From Vibrio sp. JPW-9-11-11 (lineage in GTDB: Bacteria; Pseudomonadota; Gammaproteobacteria; Enterobacterales; Vibrionaceae), in contig NZ_SZQJ01000005.1 of NCBI RefSeq assembly GCF_013369335.1, forward strand, positions 744,001 to 808,000: a stretch of 64,000 nucleotides of DNA, in the 5' to 3' direction. Position numbers and translations under genes: made by a program. This document shows, in pieces, positions 48,322-57,583 of this stretch. Every line of letters begins with the position of its first letter. Within the stretch, counting starts at the first letter, position 1. The notes under the pieces are model-generated. The model did not search any database. It saw nothing but the letters and a program-made list of their open reading frames with translations, and was not told the origin of the DNA.

Positions 48322-51021
48322 TTATGCTTCAGCTTTCGCTTTCTTAGCCTTTGGTGCTTTCGCTGCTTCTTGGTCTGCTTTCTTCTTGATAACTGTAGTA
48401 CCTTCGAAAGTTTCGCCTTCAACGAACGCTTTACCGTAGTAAGAAGCAAGTAGCACTTCTTTTAGCTCAGTGATTAGTGGGTAACGTGGGTTAGCACCTG
48501 TACACTGGTCATCGAACGCTTCAACCGCTAGCTCGTCTAGTTTCGCTACGAAGTCAGCTTCTGCAACACCTGCCGCTTGGATAGACATTGGGATGTCTAG
48601 GTTAGCTTTTAGCTCATCCAACCATGCTAGTAGACGTTCAATCTTCTGAGCAGTGCGGTCGCCTTCTTGGCTTAGGCCTAGGTGGTCAGCAACTTCAGCG
48701 TAACGACGGCGTGCTTGTGGGCGGTCGTATTGAGAGAACGCAGTTTGCTTAGTTGGGTTGTCGTTAGCGTTGTAACGAACAACGTTAGAGATTAGTAGTG
48801 CGTTCGCCAGACCGTGTGGTAGGTGGAACTCAGCACCAATCTTGTGCGCCATAGAGTGACAAACACCTAGGAATGCGTTCGCGAATGCAACACCTGCGAT
48901 AGTGGCTGCGTTGTGTACTTTCTCACGAGCGATTGGGTCGTTAGCACCGTTCGCGTAGCTTGATGGTAGGTACTCTTTTAGCATCTTAAGTGCTTGTAGA
49001 GCCTGACCGTCAGAGTATTCGTTCGCCAGAACAGATACGTAAGCTTCCAGAGCGTGAGTTACTGCATCGTAACCACCGAACGCTGTTAGAGACTTAGGCA
49101 TGTTCATAACTAGGTTAGCATCAACGATAGCCATGTTTGGCGTGATTTCGTAGTCAGCTAGTGGGTACTTAGCACCAGTCTTGTCGTCAGTAACAACTGC
49201 GAATGGAGTAACTTCTGAACCAGTACCTGAAGTTGTAGTGATACATACAAGCTCAGCTTTCTTACCCATTTTAGGGAACTTGTAGATACGTTTACGGATA
49301 TCCATAAAGCGCATTGCTAGTTCTTCAAAGTGAGTTTCTGGGTGCTCGTACATTACCCACATGATTTTCGCAGCATCCATCGGAGAACCACCACCTAGAG
49401 CGATGATAGTGTCTGGTTGGAAGCTCTTCATTGCTTCAGCACCTTTCTCTACTACAGATAGAGTTGGATCCGCTTCTACGTCGAAGAACGTTTGAACTTC
49501 CATGCCTTGAGCTTTAAGCAGGCTCACTACGTCATCAGCGTAACCGTTGTTGAATAGGAAACGGTCAGTTACTAGGAATGCGCGTTTCTTACCTTCTAGG
49601 TCGCTAAGTGCGATTGGAAGGCTACCACGACGGAAGTAGATAGACTTAGGTAGTTTGTGCCACAACATGTTTTCAGCTCGCTTCGCTACAGTTTTCTTGT
49701 TGATTAGGTGCTTAGGACCTACGTTCTCAGAGATAGAGTTACCACCCCATGAACCACAACCTAGAGTTAGAGAAGGTGCTACGTTGAAGTTGTACAGGTC
49801 ACCGATACCACCGTGAGTAGTAGGGATGTTGATTAGGATACGAGCAGTCTTCATCTTGTCACCGAAGTAACGGATGCGGTCTGCGTTCACGTCTTGGTTA
49901 GTGTATAGACCAGACGTGTGACCGATACCACCGATCTCAACCATAGTTACAGCCTGAGCCACTGCGTCTTCGAAGTTGTCAGCACGGAACAGACCTAGCG
50001 TTGGAGATAGTTTCTCGTGAGCAAATGCGTCGTCGTAAGATACTTTACCCAGACCTTCACCAACTAGAACTTTAGTGTCTGCTGGAACTTTAACGCCTGC
50101 CATTTCAGCGATTGCTGGCGCTGGCTGACCAACGATTTTCGCGTTTAGCGCGCCGTCGATAAGAAGAACTTTACGAACTTTCTCTGCTTCAGCTTTGCTT
50201 AGTACGTAAGCTTTGTGAGAAGCGAAACGCTCTTTAACTTCGTCGTATACTTCATCAACTACGATTGCAGCCTGTTCAGAAGCACATACTACGCCGTTAT
50301 CGAAAGTCTTAGACATTAGGATAGAAGCTACTGCACGTTTGATGTCAGCTGTTTCATCGATAACTACAGGAACGTTACCTGCACCTACACCGATTGCTGG
50401 CTTACCAGAAGAGTAAGCTGCTTTAACCATGCCTGGACCACCAGTTGCAAGGATAAGAGCGATGTCATCGTGCTTCATTAGCGCGTTAGAAAGCTCTACA
50501 GATGGCTGGTCAATCCAACCGATGATGTCTTTTGGAGCACCTGCTGCTACTGCTGCATCTAGAACAAGTTTAGCTGCGTCGTTAGTAGAGTTCTTCGCAC
50601 GTGGATGTGGCGAGAAGATGATACCGTTACGAGTCTTCAGAGAGATTAGAGATTTGAAGATTGCAGTAGAAGTCGGGTTAGTAGTTGGTACGATACCACA
50701 GATGATGCCTACTGGCTCAGCGATAGTCATCGTACCTAGGTTGTCATCCTCTTCAAGGATGCCACAAGTTTGTTCGTCTTTGTATTTGTTGTAGATAAAC
50801 TCAGAAGCAAAGTGGTTCTTGATTACTTTATCTTCAACAATACCCATACCAGATTCTTCAACCGCTTGTTGAGCTAGCGGGATACGAGCTTGGTTAGCTG
50901 CAAGAGACGCAGCGCGGAAGATCTTGTCTACTTGCTCTTGAGAGTAAGTAGCGAACTCTTCTTGCGCTTTCTTAACGCGAGCGACCATTGCATCTAGTTC
51001 AGCCATATTAGTTACAGGCAT
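48322..51021 (-). CDS. adhE: Bifunctional acetaldehyde-CoA/alcohol dehydrogenase AdhE
   Basis: 899 residues. N-terminal CoA-acylating aldehyde dehydrogenase (about 1-440) with the active Cys in KTFDNGVVCASEQ, a linker, then the iron-dependent alcohol dehydrogenase (about 455-870) with NAD motif IALGGGSPMDAAKI and iron-binding His in CHSMAHKIGAEFHLPHGLANAL. Regenerates NAD in fermentation by reducing acetyl-CoA to ethanol. The C-terminal tail is Lys/Ala rich (EAAKAPKAKKAKAEA). GGAG precedes the ATG. Confidence 0.98.
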   Translation of the reverse strand: MPVTNMAELDAMVARVKKAQEEFATYSQEQVDKIFRAASLAANQARIPLAQQAVEESGMGIVEDKVIKNHFASEFIYNKYKDEQTCGILEEDDNLGTMTIAEPVGIICGIVPTTNPTSTAIFKSLISLKTRNGIIFSPHPRAKNSTNDAAKLVLDAAVAAGAPKDIIGWIDQPSVELSNALMKHDDIALILATGGPGMVKAAYSSGKPAIGVGAGNVPVVIDETADIKRAVASILMSKTFDNGVVCASEQAAIVVDEVYDEVKERFASHKAYVLSKAEAEKVRKVLLIDGALNAKIVGQPAPAIAEMAGVKVPADTKVLVGEGLGKVSYDDAFAHEKLSPTLGLFRADNFEDAVAQAVTMVEIGGIGHTSGLYTNQDVNADRIRYFGDKMKTARILINIPTTHGGIGDLYNFNVAPSLTLGCGSWGGNSISENVGPKHLINKKTVAKRAENMLWHKLPKSIYFRRGSLPIALSDLEGKKRAFLVTDRFLFNNGYADDVVSLLKAQGMEVQTFFDVEADPTLSVVEKGAEAMKSFQPDTIIALGGGSPMDAAKIMWVMYEHPETHFEELAMRFMDIRKRIYKFPKMGKKAELVCITTTSGTGSEVTPFAVVTDDKTGAKYPLADYEITPNMAIVDANLVMNMPKSLTAFGGYDAVTHALEAYVSVLANEYSDGQALQALKMLKEYLPSSYANGANDPIAREKVHNAATIAGVAFANAFLGVCHSMAHKIGAEFHLPHGLANALLISNVVRYNANDNPTKQTAFSQYDRPQARRRYAEVADHLGLSQEGDRTAQKIERLLAWLDELKANLDIPMSIQAAGVAEADFVAKLDELAVEAFDDQCTGANPRYPLITELKEVLLASYYGKAFVEGETFEGTTVIKKKADQEAAKAPKAKKAKAEA

Positions 51022-51653
51022 AGGGATTCTCCTAAAATTAACAAAATATTAAAAACTTTTTAGTAAGAGTGCTGTGCTAGCTGGTTAAGCTACCTAAGCG
51101 ATTAGCTTTCTTAGTAAATTGCTTTCAGGGCTGAGTATATTATTTCAGGTTGTGAAAAAAATTGACCCAGATCAGTTATGAAAAACTATTTACCCAGTTA
51201 GTGGTATCTAAATCGCAAAAAACAGCATAAATACATGAATTTAAAAGATTTAAATCACAAAAGTCATTTGTGCAAAATATCATCATTCGAGCTAAGTTTT
51301 TTGAATAACGACAACATCTTGTAAAAAAGTTTCATTTTTTGACTACCAACTTACATGTAGTCCACAAACCTTGTGCTACTGAGGGTATAACCGAGCCACT
51401 GTTTCCTCTACCTATACGCACAGTTTTTATCGAAAATGTGCGAATGTTAACGTTTGTGTAAACCGAAACCGCGCCACAGAGCTATTGTACGTAACAAAGT
51501 ATGTCATTTGTATTTACGCTTTGTTCAAATATAAGATTTTCTCAGTAATGAAATCTGTTTGAAGTTAGTTTTTTTCATTCGTTTGTTAGCATAATTTAGA
51601 CTATATTTCGCCCATCAACTGTTCCCTGTTTTACCTTTGTTTGGATAACGCAA
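51022..51653. other. 632-bp divergent control region of adhE and ychE
   Basis: AT-rich with no gene. Toward adhE it has an FNR-like box (51162-51175). Toward ychE I see TATATT (51602-51607) as a possible -10, 46 bases before the ATG. The length suggests a long adhE leader with several binding sites, as in E. coli where Fnr, Cra, Fis and others act. Confidence 0.5.
51162..51175. promoter_or_regulatory. FNR/ArcA-like box upstream of adhE
   Basis: TTGAC-CCAG-ATCAG agrees with the FNR consensus TTGAT-N4-ATCAA at 8 of 10 positions, 141 bases before the adhE start. Confidence 0.35.
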
Positions 51654-52292
51654 ATGCAAACGTTCGAAGTCGCGATTTTCTTGCAGTTTTTTCTCGGTTT
51701 AGTCGCCGCGGTAAACCCTGTGGGTATCATGCCGGTATTTGTCTCTCTGACTGGCCATATGACCCAAGAAGAGAAGAACAAAACCGCAGTAACCGCCAAT
51801 TTGGCGGTAGCCATCATTCTTGTGGTTTCGCTTATGGCGGGCCAGATGCTGCTTGATATGTTTAGCATTTCACTCGACTCATTTCGCGTTGCCGGTGGTT
51901 TGCTGCTATTGAGCATCGCGTTTTCGATGATGAGCGGTAAACTGGGCGAAGACAAACAGAACAAGCAGGAAAAAACCGAATCCATCAGTCGAGAGCAGAT
52001 CGGGGTGGTACCACTCGCTATGCCGTTGATGGCGGGCCCAGGTGCGATCAGTTCTACGATTGTTTATGGCTCTCGTTATCCGGGGATGTTCGATACGATG
52101 GGCATCATCTTCACTATCGTTGTGTTTGCCTTATCTACTTGGCTGCTCTTTCGTTCCGCCCCACTCATCGTGCGTTTCTTGGGACAAACGGGGATCAACG
52201 TGATCACCCGTATCATGGGTTTGATTTTGGGTGCGCTCGGCATCGAGTTTATCGCTAACGGCCTGCGTAACCTGTTCCCGGGGTTAGCCTGA
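51654..52292 (+). CDS. ychE: MarC-family integral membrane protein (YchE)
   Basis: 212 residues with six membrane helices. MarC/UPF0056 signatures: FFLGLVAAVNPVGIMPVFVSLT near the N-terminus and PLAMPLMAGPGAISSTIVYG in the middle. Transport substrate unknown; some relatives are annotated as amino-acid (NAAT) transporters. Next to adhE as in E. coli, where ychE is divergent from adhE. Confidence 0.88.
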   Translation: MQTFEVAIFLQFFLGLVAAVNPVGIMPVFVSLTGHMTQEEKNKTAVTANLAVAIILVVSLMAGQMLLDMFSISLDSFRVAGGLLLLSIAFSMMSGKLGEDKQNKQEKTESISREQIGVVPLAMPLMAGPGAISSTIVYGSRYPGMFDTMGIIFTIVVFALSTWLLFRSAPLIVRFLGQTGINVITRIMGLILGALGIEFIANGLRNLFPGLA

Positions 52293-52310
52293 GAGCTAAT
52301 AACTCGCTAT

Positions 52311-52342
52311 GATAGAAGAACTGTTTTATAAGTCCTTCTATC
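52311..52342 (+). promoter_or_regulatory. Hairpin abutting the start codon of the K+ channel gene
   Basis: GATAGAAG-A-ACT pairs with AGT-C-CTTCTATC (11 of 12 pairs) around GTTTTATA. The stem ends at the base before the ATG at 52343. No Shine-Dalgarno is seen, so the hairpin may control initiation or act as the ychE terminator. Confidence 0.45.
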
Positions 52343-53191
52343 ATGTCTAGCGAATCACTGAAAAATCAACTTTATGTCATCATTTTTGGCACTCACACCC
52401 GAGCCGGGAAAGCGTTTGATATCGGGTTGATTATCGCCATAATCTCGTCTCTTATCGTGCTGGTCTTAGAGTCGGTGCCCGCCGTTCATGCACAATGGGC
52501 CACTGAACTGCGTTACCTCGAGTACACGTTCACCGGACTATTTACTATTGAGTACCTATTGCGCCTCTACTGCTCGCCCAAGCCTGCGGCCTATGCAAGA
52601 AGTTTTTACGGCGTAATTGATCTCCTAGCGATACTGCCAACCTACCTTACCCTCTTTTTCCCTTCCGCATCGTTTATGGGTGTGATACGAGCAATTCGAG
52701 TGCTACGGATATTTCGCGTACTCAAATTGGTCCGCTACCTACAAGAGTCCAATATTTTACTCCGCTCGCTGTTAATGGCTCGAAGAAAAATCTTCGTCTT
52801 TTTCAGCTCTGTGGCAATCCTAGTGATCATTTTTGGTGCCCTGATTTATGTCATTGAAGGGCCAGAGAATGGCTTCACCAGCATACCGTTAAGTATCTAT
52901 TGGTCCATCGTCACCATTACCACTGTCGGTTATGGTGATCTAGTGCCGCAGACCGCACTGGGCAAAGCCATCGCCTCGATCACAATGCTGATGGGCTACT
53001 CAATCATCGCAGTGCCAACGGGTATTATCACCGCCGAGCTCCATCAAGAGATGAACGCGCATAAAAGCCTGGTGCGCTGCCCAAATTGCTCCCGGTCAGG
53101 GCACGACTCTGATGCGCTTTACTGCAAACATTGCGGAAGTGAGCTGGCGGATCCAGATAAACGGATTGTGCCCAGCGAGACCAGCGATTAA
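52343..53191 (+). CDS. Voltage-gated-type potassium channel with C-terminal zinc ribbon
   Basis: 282 residues. Six-helix ion-transport domain: S4-like Arg repeat in MGVIRAIRVLRIFRVLKLVR, pore with selectivity filter TITTVGYGDLVP, S6 after it. A double-Cys zinc ribbon follows (CPNCSRSGHD, YCKHCGSELA; residues about 250-270). Inner-membrane K+ channel of the KvAP/Kch type. No clear ribosome site; a hairpin touches the start codon. Confidence 0.88.
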   Translation: MSSESLKNQLYVIIFGTHTRAGKAFDIGLIIAIISSLIVLVLESVPAVHAQWATELRYLEYTFTGLFTIEYLLRLYCSPKPAAYARSFYGVIDLLAILPTYLTLFFPSASFMGVIRAIRVLRIFRVLKLVRYLQESNILLRSLLMARRKIFVFFSSVAILVIIFGALIYVIEGPENGFTSIPLSIYWSIVTITTVGYGDLVPQTALGKAIASITMLMGYSIIAVPTGIITAELHQEMNAHKSLVRCPNCSRSGHDSDALYCKHCGSELADPDKRIVPSETSD

Positions 53192-53210
53192 CGGAAAAGA
53201 AAAAGGGTTG

Positions 53211-53235
53211 GCGCTGTGGCCAACCCTTTAATTTA
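53211..53235. terminator. Possible shared terminator between the K+ channel gene and asd
   Basis: AAAGGGTTGG-CGCTGTGG-CCAACCCTTT forms a 10-bp perfect stem (about 53203-53230) in the gap between the convergent genes; TAATTT follows on the plus strand. Confidence 0.7.
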
Positions 53236-53258
53236 TTCAATATCCTAGCGCGAATTAG

Positions 53259-54374
53259 TTACGCTTTTTCAGCTAAGATAATACGCAACGTACGACGTAA
53301 TGGCTCTGCGGCTCCCCAAAGTAGCTGGTCGCCAACCGTGAATGCGTTGAGGAAGTCATCGCCCATCGCCATTTTGCGTAGGCGTCCCACTGGTACTGAT
53401 AACGTCCCAGTAACTTTGGCTGGCGTGAGTTCTTGCGCGGTAATATCGCGATCGTTAGGCACCACTTTAACCCAATCATTGTGGGTAGCGATCATCTCTT
53501 CGATCTCATCCATTGGTACGTTCTGCTTTAGCTTAATGGTTAGCGCTTGAGAGTGACAACGCATCGCACCAATACGTACACAGGTGCCGTCAATCGGCAC
53601 TGGCGCGTCTTGGAAACCTAAAATCTTGTTGGCTTCAACACCTGCTTTCCATTCTTCTTTGCTTTGGCCATTATCGCGCTTAACATCGATCCATGGGATT
53701 AATGAGCCCGCTAGCGGGACACCGAACTTATCGGTTGGGAACTCAGCTGAACGCATCGTGTCAGCCACTTTCTTATCAATGTCCAAGATTGAGCTTGATG
53801 GATTGGCAAGCTCGCTGCTGACCGAGTCGTTGATCACGCCCATTTGAGAAATCAGCTCGCGCATATTTTGCGCGCCAGCACCTGACGCTGCTTGATACGT
53901 CATAGCACTTGTCCATTCCACAAGACCTTTCTCGAACAAGCCACCAAGCCCCATCAACATCAAACTGACCGTACAGTTTCCGCCAACAAAAGTATTGGTG
54001 CCACCGTGAATACCTTGTTGAATTTGACTCAAGTTAACTGGGTCTAAAGTGATGATGGAATCTTGTGCCATACGCAGGGTAGAAGCAGCGTCAATCCAAT
54101 AGCCTTTCCAACCGGCTTGACGAAGCGCTGGATACACTTTCTCCGTGTAACTGCCACCTTGACACGTAATGACCGCGTCTAACTGTTTTAAACTTTCAAT
54201 ATCGAAAGCATCTTGTAGCATGCCTGCATCTTTGCCTAAGTTTGGCGCCGGGATACCGACTTGAGACGTGCTGTAAAATACCGGTTCAATATGGTCGAAA
54301 TCTTTTTCTTCTACCATACGTTGCATTAACACCGAACCTACCATGCCACGCCAACCGACTAAACCTACTCTCAT
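53259..54374 (-). CDS. asd: Aspartate-semialdehyde dehydrogenase
   Basis: 371 residues. NADPH-dependent reduction of aspartyl phosphate, the branch point to lysine/DAP, threonine and methionine. Nucleotide-binding start [18 protein letters not shown], catalytic Cys in [14 protein letters not shown], and [16 protein letters not shown]. The ATG at 54374 follows GAGAGTTGAGA; an in-frame TTG two codons earlier is unlikely. Confidence 0.97.
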   Translation of the reverse strand: MRVGLVGWRGMVGSVLMQRMVEEKDFDHIEPVFYSTSQVGIPAPNLGKDAGMLQDAFDIESLKQLDAVITCQGGSYTEKVYPALRQAGWKGYWIDAASTLRMAQDSIITLDPVNLSQIQQGIHGGTNTFVGGNCTVSLMLMGLGGLFEKGLVEWTSAMTYQAASGAGAQNMRELISQMGVINDSVSSELANPSSSILDIDKKVADTMRSAEFPTDKFGVPLAGSLIPWIDVKRDNGQSKEEWKAGVEANKILGFQDAPVPIDGTCVRIGAMRCHSQALTIKLKQNVPMDEIEEMIATHNDWVKVVPNDRDITAQELTPAKVTGTLSVPVGRLRKMAMGDDFLNAFTVGDQLLWGAAEPLRRTLRIILAEKA

Positions 54375-54804
54375 TCTCAACTCTCCGTGTAATCTTATTC
54401 AAAAGGGAATACATCAATATTCATTGTTCGCAGCAAAATCTCAAGGGAAATCGTGTTGAATGGTCATTTTTTCCCCATATAAGACGGTTGAATAGTGGCA
54501 AAGTAAACTGTCAAGTCTTGTTAATTTCCAAACAAAAACAAATCAGCATGACACAACAACAAGAAAACCGTGCCACAAACCATTTACAATGCAAAACATT
54601 TTATCTCATTAATATTAACCTAAACTGGTGTTTTAATCTGCAAAACAAACACAAAGTAACCCCAAGGCACACATTTTGGACATTTATTCGAAATAATACT
54701 CTGTTTAGGATAGAGTGCCCCTATCCTATTAAACGTGTGCATACTCTCATTGCGATCACTCATTTACTTGTATGCACTCGTAACATTCATTAAGAGGCTC
54801 CTTT
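54375..54804. other. 430-bp divergent region between asd and nhaC
   Basis: AT-rich, with no gene supported. I looked for a lysine riboswitch because both neighbours can be under one in gammaproteobacteria and did not recognise its conserved core. Near nhaC there are two inverted repeats: AGGATAG/CTATCCT (54707-54727) and GTGCATAC/GTATGCAC (54737-54777), which may be leader hairpins or operators. Confidence 0.5.
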
Positions 54805-56241
54805 ATGACACAACATACCACCCGCCTGCCGAGTCTATTGCAGGTTGTTGTCTCACTCGGATTATTTCTTCTGCTGGCATTCTCCTTCACCGCCAAGTTT
54901 GATCTCCCCATTCAACTCGCTCTATATATCGGCTGGTTCATTATCATGGTGCTTGGTATCCGATTAGGCCACCAATACAAGGAACTAGAGAAAGCTGCGC
55001 TCAATGGGATCTCCAATGGCCTGGGGGCGGTACTGATCCTGCTCGCCGTTGGTGCCCTTGTCGGTACCTGGATCTCAGGTGGTATTGTTCCAACAATCAT
55101 CTATTACGGGCTTAAAGCCATTCATCCTTCTATCTTTCTTCTTGCGACCATGATTATCTGCTCACTCACGGCACTGGCCACGGGCACATCTTGGGGCGCT
55201 GCAGGTACTGCGGGCATTGCGATGATGGGTATTGGCCAAGGTTTAGGTGTGCCGGCTCCGATTACCGCTGGTGCGGTACTGTCAGGGTGCTACTTCGGCG
55301 ATAAGATGTCTCCCCTGTCTGACTCTGTGATCTTGGCTTCTTCCATGTCCAATGTTGAGGTGATGGAGCACATCAAAGGGATGCTGCCAATTGCATTAAT
55401 CAGTTACGTGATAACCGGTATTATGTTTACCGCTTTTGGTTTTCATTACGCTGGCAATGTGGACATGTCACAAGTGCAGTCTGTAATACAAGCGATGGAG
55501 CAGCAGTTCTACATCACACCCTACTCTTTTGTGCCTGTGATTATTGTGCTGGGCTTACTCGCGATGCGTATGCCCTCTTTTCCTGTGATTAGTTTTGGCT
55601 CACTGCTTGGTATTATCTGGGCGGTAATGATACAAGACGTGAACTTCCTTCAAGCGTTCAATACCGCGTGGGCCCCCTTTGAAATTGAGTCGGGTGTCGG
55701 CTTCATTGATTCTATTCTAAACCGTGGCGGTATGTCGTCGATGCTCGGTTCGGTTGCCGTTATTGTGTTTGGTCTAGGTTTTGGCGGACTACTGGATAAA
55801 GTGGGTTTGCTCGAAACGATCGCGAAGCTGTTCGAACGACGCGTGCAAAGCGCGGGATCTTTGGCGACCAGCACGATTGGCACAGCTTTCATGGGCAATA
55901 TATTTGGCTCTGCGATGTATGTTTCTCTGATTCTGACACCGAAGATCTGTGCAAAAAACTATGACCGCTTAGGCTACCAACGTAAAAACTTATCGCGCAA
56001 CGCTGAGTTCGGCGGCACGTTAACGTCGGGTATGGTGCCTTGGAGCGACAACGGTATTTACATGGCCAGTATTCTGGGCGTCGCGACACTCTCTTACGCG
56101 CCATTTATGTGGCTAAGTTTTATCTGTATCTTAGTCACTATCGTTACGTCTTACATGGGCTGGTTTGTCGATAAATGTGAGCCTAGTGCTCCTGCGACGA
56201 GTGAAGAGCCTCACGCTGACCTTGCTAAGCAGTCTGCTTAA
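54805..56241 (+). CDS. nhaC: Na+/H+ antiporter, NhaC family
   Basis: 478 residues, 11-12 membrane helices. NhaC features: VLILLAVGALVGTWISGGIVP, TGTSWGAAGTAGIAMMGIG and CYFGDKMSPLSDSVILASS. Exchanges Na+ for H+ (some relatives carry amino acids such as lysine). AGAGGCTCC precedes the ATG. Single gene with its own terminator. Confidence 0.9.
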   Translation: MTQHTTRLPSLLQVVVSLGLFLLLAFSFTAKFDLPIQLALYIGWFIIMVLGIRLGHQYKELEKAALNGISNGLGAVLILLAVGALVGTWISGGIVPTIIYYGLKAIHPSIFLLATMIICSLTALATGTSWGAAGTAGIAMMGIGQGLGVPAPITAGAVLSGCYFGDKMSPLSDSVILASSMSNVEVMEHIKGMLPIALISYVITGIMFTAFGFHYAGNVDMSQVQSVIQAMEQQFYITPYSFVPVIIVLGLLAMRMPSFPVISFGSLLGIIWAVMIQDVNFLQAFNTAWAPFEIESGVGFIDSILNRGGMSSMLGSVAVIVFGLGFGGLLDKVGLLETIAKLFERRVQSAGSLATSTIGTAFMGNIFGSAMYVSLILTPKICAKNYDRLGYQRKNLSRNAEFGGTLTSGMVPWSDNGIYMASILGVATLSYAPFMWLSFICILVTIVTSYMGWFVDKCEPSAPATSEEPHADLAKQSA

Positions 56242-56246
56242 GTAGT

Positions 56247-56268
56247 AAGCGCCTCTTATGAGGCGCTT
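56247..56268. terminator. Bidirectional terminator after nhaC
   Basis: Nine-bp stem AAGCGCCTC/GAGGCGCTT with TTAT loop and TTCTTT after it, between convergent genes. Confidence 0.85.
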
Positions 56269-56277
56269 TTCTTTGGA

Positions 56278-57480
56278 CTATGATTGGCGCTGTAAAAACT
56301 CCGTCGCCTGTTGGATGGCTCTATCGAGCCGCAATTTAAGCTCTTGCATTGACTCATGCGTTGGTGACTGGCCCGCTTTGATTGCCGATTCAACTTGACT
56401 CGCCACATCACGCAGCTTCATCGCGCCAAGATTACCGCCCACGCCTTTCAAACTATGCGCCTTACGTTGCGCTTCTTGTGGTTGGACCGAAAGAAGCTCA
56501 GCAATCTTATCTGCATCCCCAGTATGATCTTCAATAAACACTTCCAACAACATACAGACAGATTCCAAATCACCGCTCAATGACTCAAGCATGGCATCAA
56601 AATCAATCTCGGTATCCTCATTTATGCCAGTCATGACATGGTTCTCCACTGGTTTTTTTTGCTCTGGCACGCTTTCTTTGTTGTGTGATTCGCCGTCGAT
56701 AGTTATGTTGGGCGGTCTTGTATGACGAAACATCAGCATTGCCATTAATAAACAGAGCGCGAGTAAACTGATTCCCGCACCCAGTAACACATATTGTGTC
56801 AATAACTGATTGAATTTAACACGTAGCGTATTAATTTGCGTATGCACATCATGGTTGTTCAGTTTGTCCAAAATGTACTGACCTTGTGCATAGCTACTCA
56901 GAACTCGAGAGACTTGGGCTAAAACCGACTGCAAATCGCTCGCCTGTCGGTCAGAAAGCGCTTCACTCTGAATATAAATTTCATCCAGTTCACGATAAAC
57001 ATCAGGACTGGAATCACTATCGCCAAAAATGGCATCGAGTACGTTGGTAGCTAGACGGAGGTATAACGCCGACACATCAGGCGCAAAGCGATATTTTACT
57101 CTCATCTCACGCATAGTTTCGACCAGAGCGAGTAACTGCAAGTTGTTGTCTAGATAGATCTGAGTTTGTTCGATGAAACGGTCGGTGGTAAAGAAAAGTT
57201 GTTGAGGCGAAGGAACATACCAACGGTTCTGATAATCGGCTTCAATTTGCAAGCGCAGTGCGTAGACCAATTGCAAGTCAAGGGATTGATCATCCGCTTG
57301 TTTGATACGTGAAGGAGTGTCGAGCGAGAAAGCGTCATTCATACCTTGCAGCGCACTGCTAAGTTCATAGAGCTGTTCATTGGTGATAGAGGTCGCACGA
57401 TAATGCTGAGCGATTAGCACCACGCTAATCAACCACACCAGCAAAATTGCTGCGCCGAGTTTGAGTGTTTTGCCACCCAT
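56278..57480 (-). CDS. Membrane protein with C-terminal Hpt phosphotransfer domain
   Basis: 400 residues. TM1 about 6-24, a periplasmic helical region of about 200 residues, TM2 about 232-252 (YVLLGAGISLLALCLLMAML), a linker, then an Hpt domain (about 295-395) with the phospho-accepting His in RKAHSLKGVGGNLGAMKL. No kinase or receiver domain is in the protein or next to it. It resembles the N-terminal sensor and Hpt ends of a hybrid kinase lacking the middle. Start at 57480 has AAGGAA upstream. Its partners are unknown. Confidence 0.75.
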   Translation of the reverse strand: MGGKTLKLGAAILLVWLISVVLIAQHYRATSITNEQLYELSSALQGMNDAFSLDTPSRIKQADDQSLDLQLVYALRLQIEADYQNRWYVPSPQQLFFTTDRFIEQTQIYLDNNLQLLALVETMREMRVKYRFAPDVSALYLRLATNVLDAIFGDSDSSPDVYRELDEIYIQSEALSDRQASDLQSVLAQVSRVLSSYAQGQYILDKLNNHDVHTQINTLRVKFNQLLTQYVLLGAGISLLALCLLMAMLMFRHTRPPNITIDGESHNKESVPEQKKPVENHVMTGINEDTEIDFDAMLESLSGDLESVCMLLEVFIEDHTGDADKIAELLSVQPQEAQRKAHSLKGVGGNLGAMKLRDVASQVESAIKAGQSPTHESMQELKLRLDRAIQQATEFLQRQS

Positions 57481-57583
57481 GCTGTTCCTTATATACAAAA
57501 TCCCTGTAATACAAGCATATACATTGTGGTCAATAAGTGGAGGACTAACTGCAAAAATGTTGCGTCAGTCCTCACCAGTACGA

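Noticed and set aside
54242..54793. 183-codon plus frame across the asd start and the nhaC leader
   Set aside because: Half lies antisense to asd and the rest is AT-rich leader; no family or ribosome site.
54375..54804. Lysine riboswitch before nhaC or asd
   Set aside because: Expected from related loci, but the conserved core was not found by eye; a covariance-model scan would settle it.
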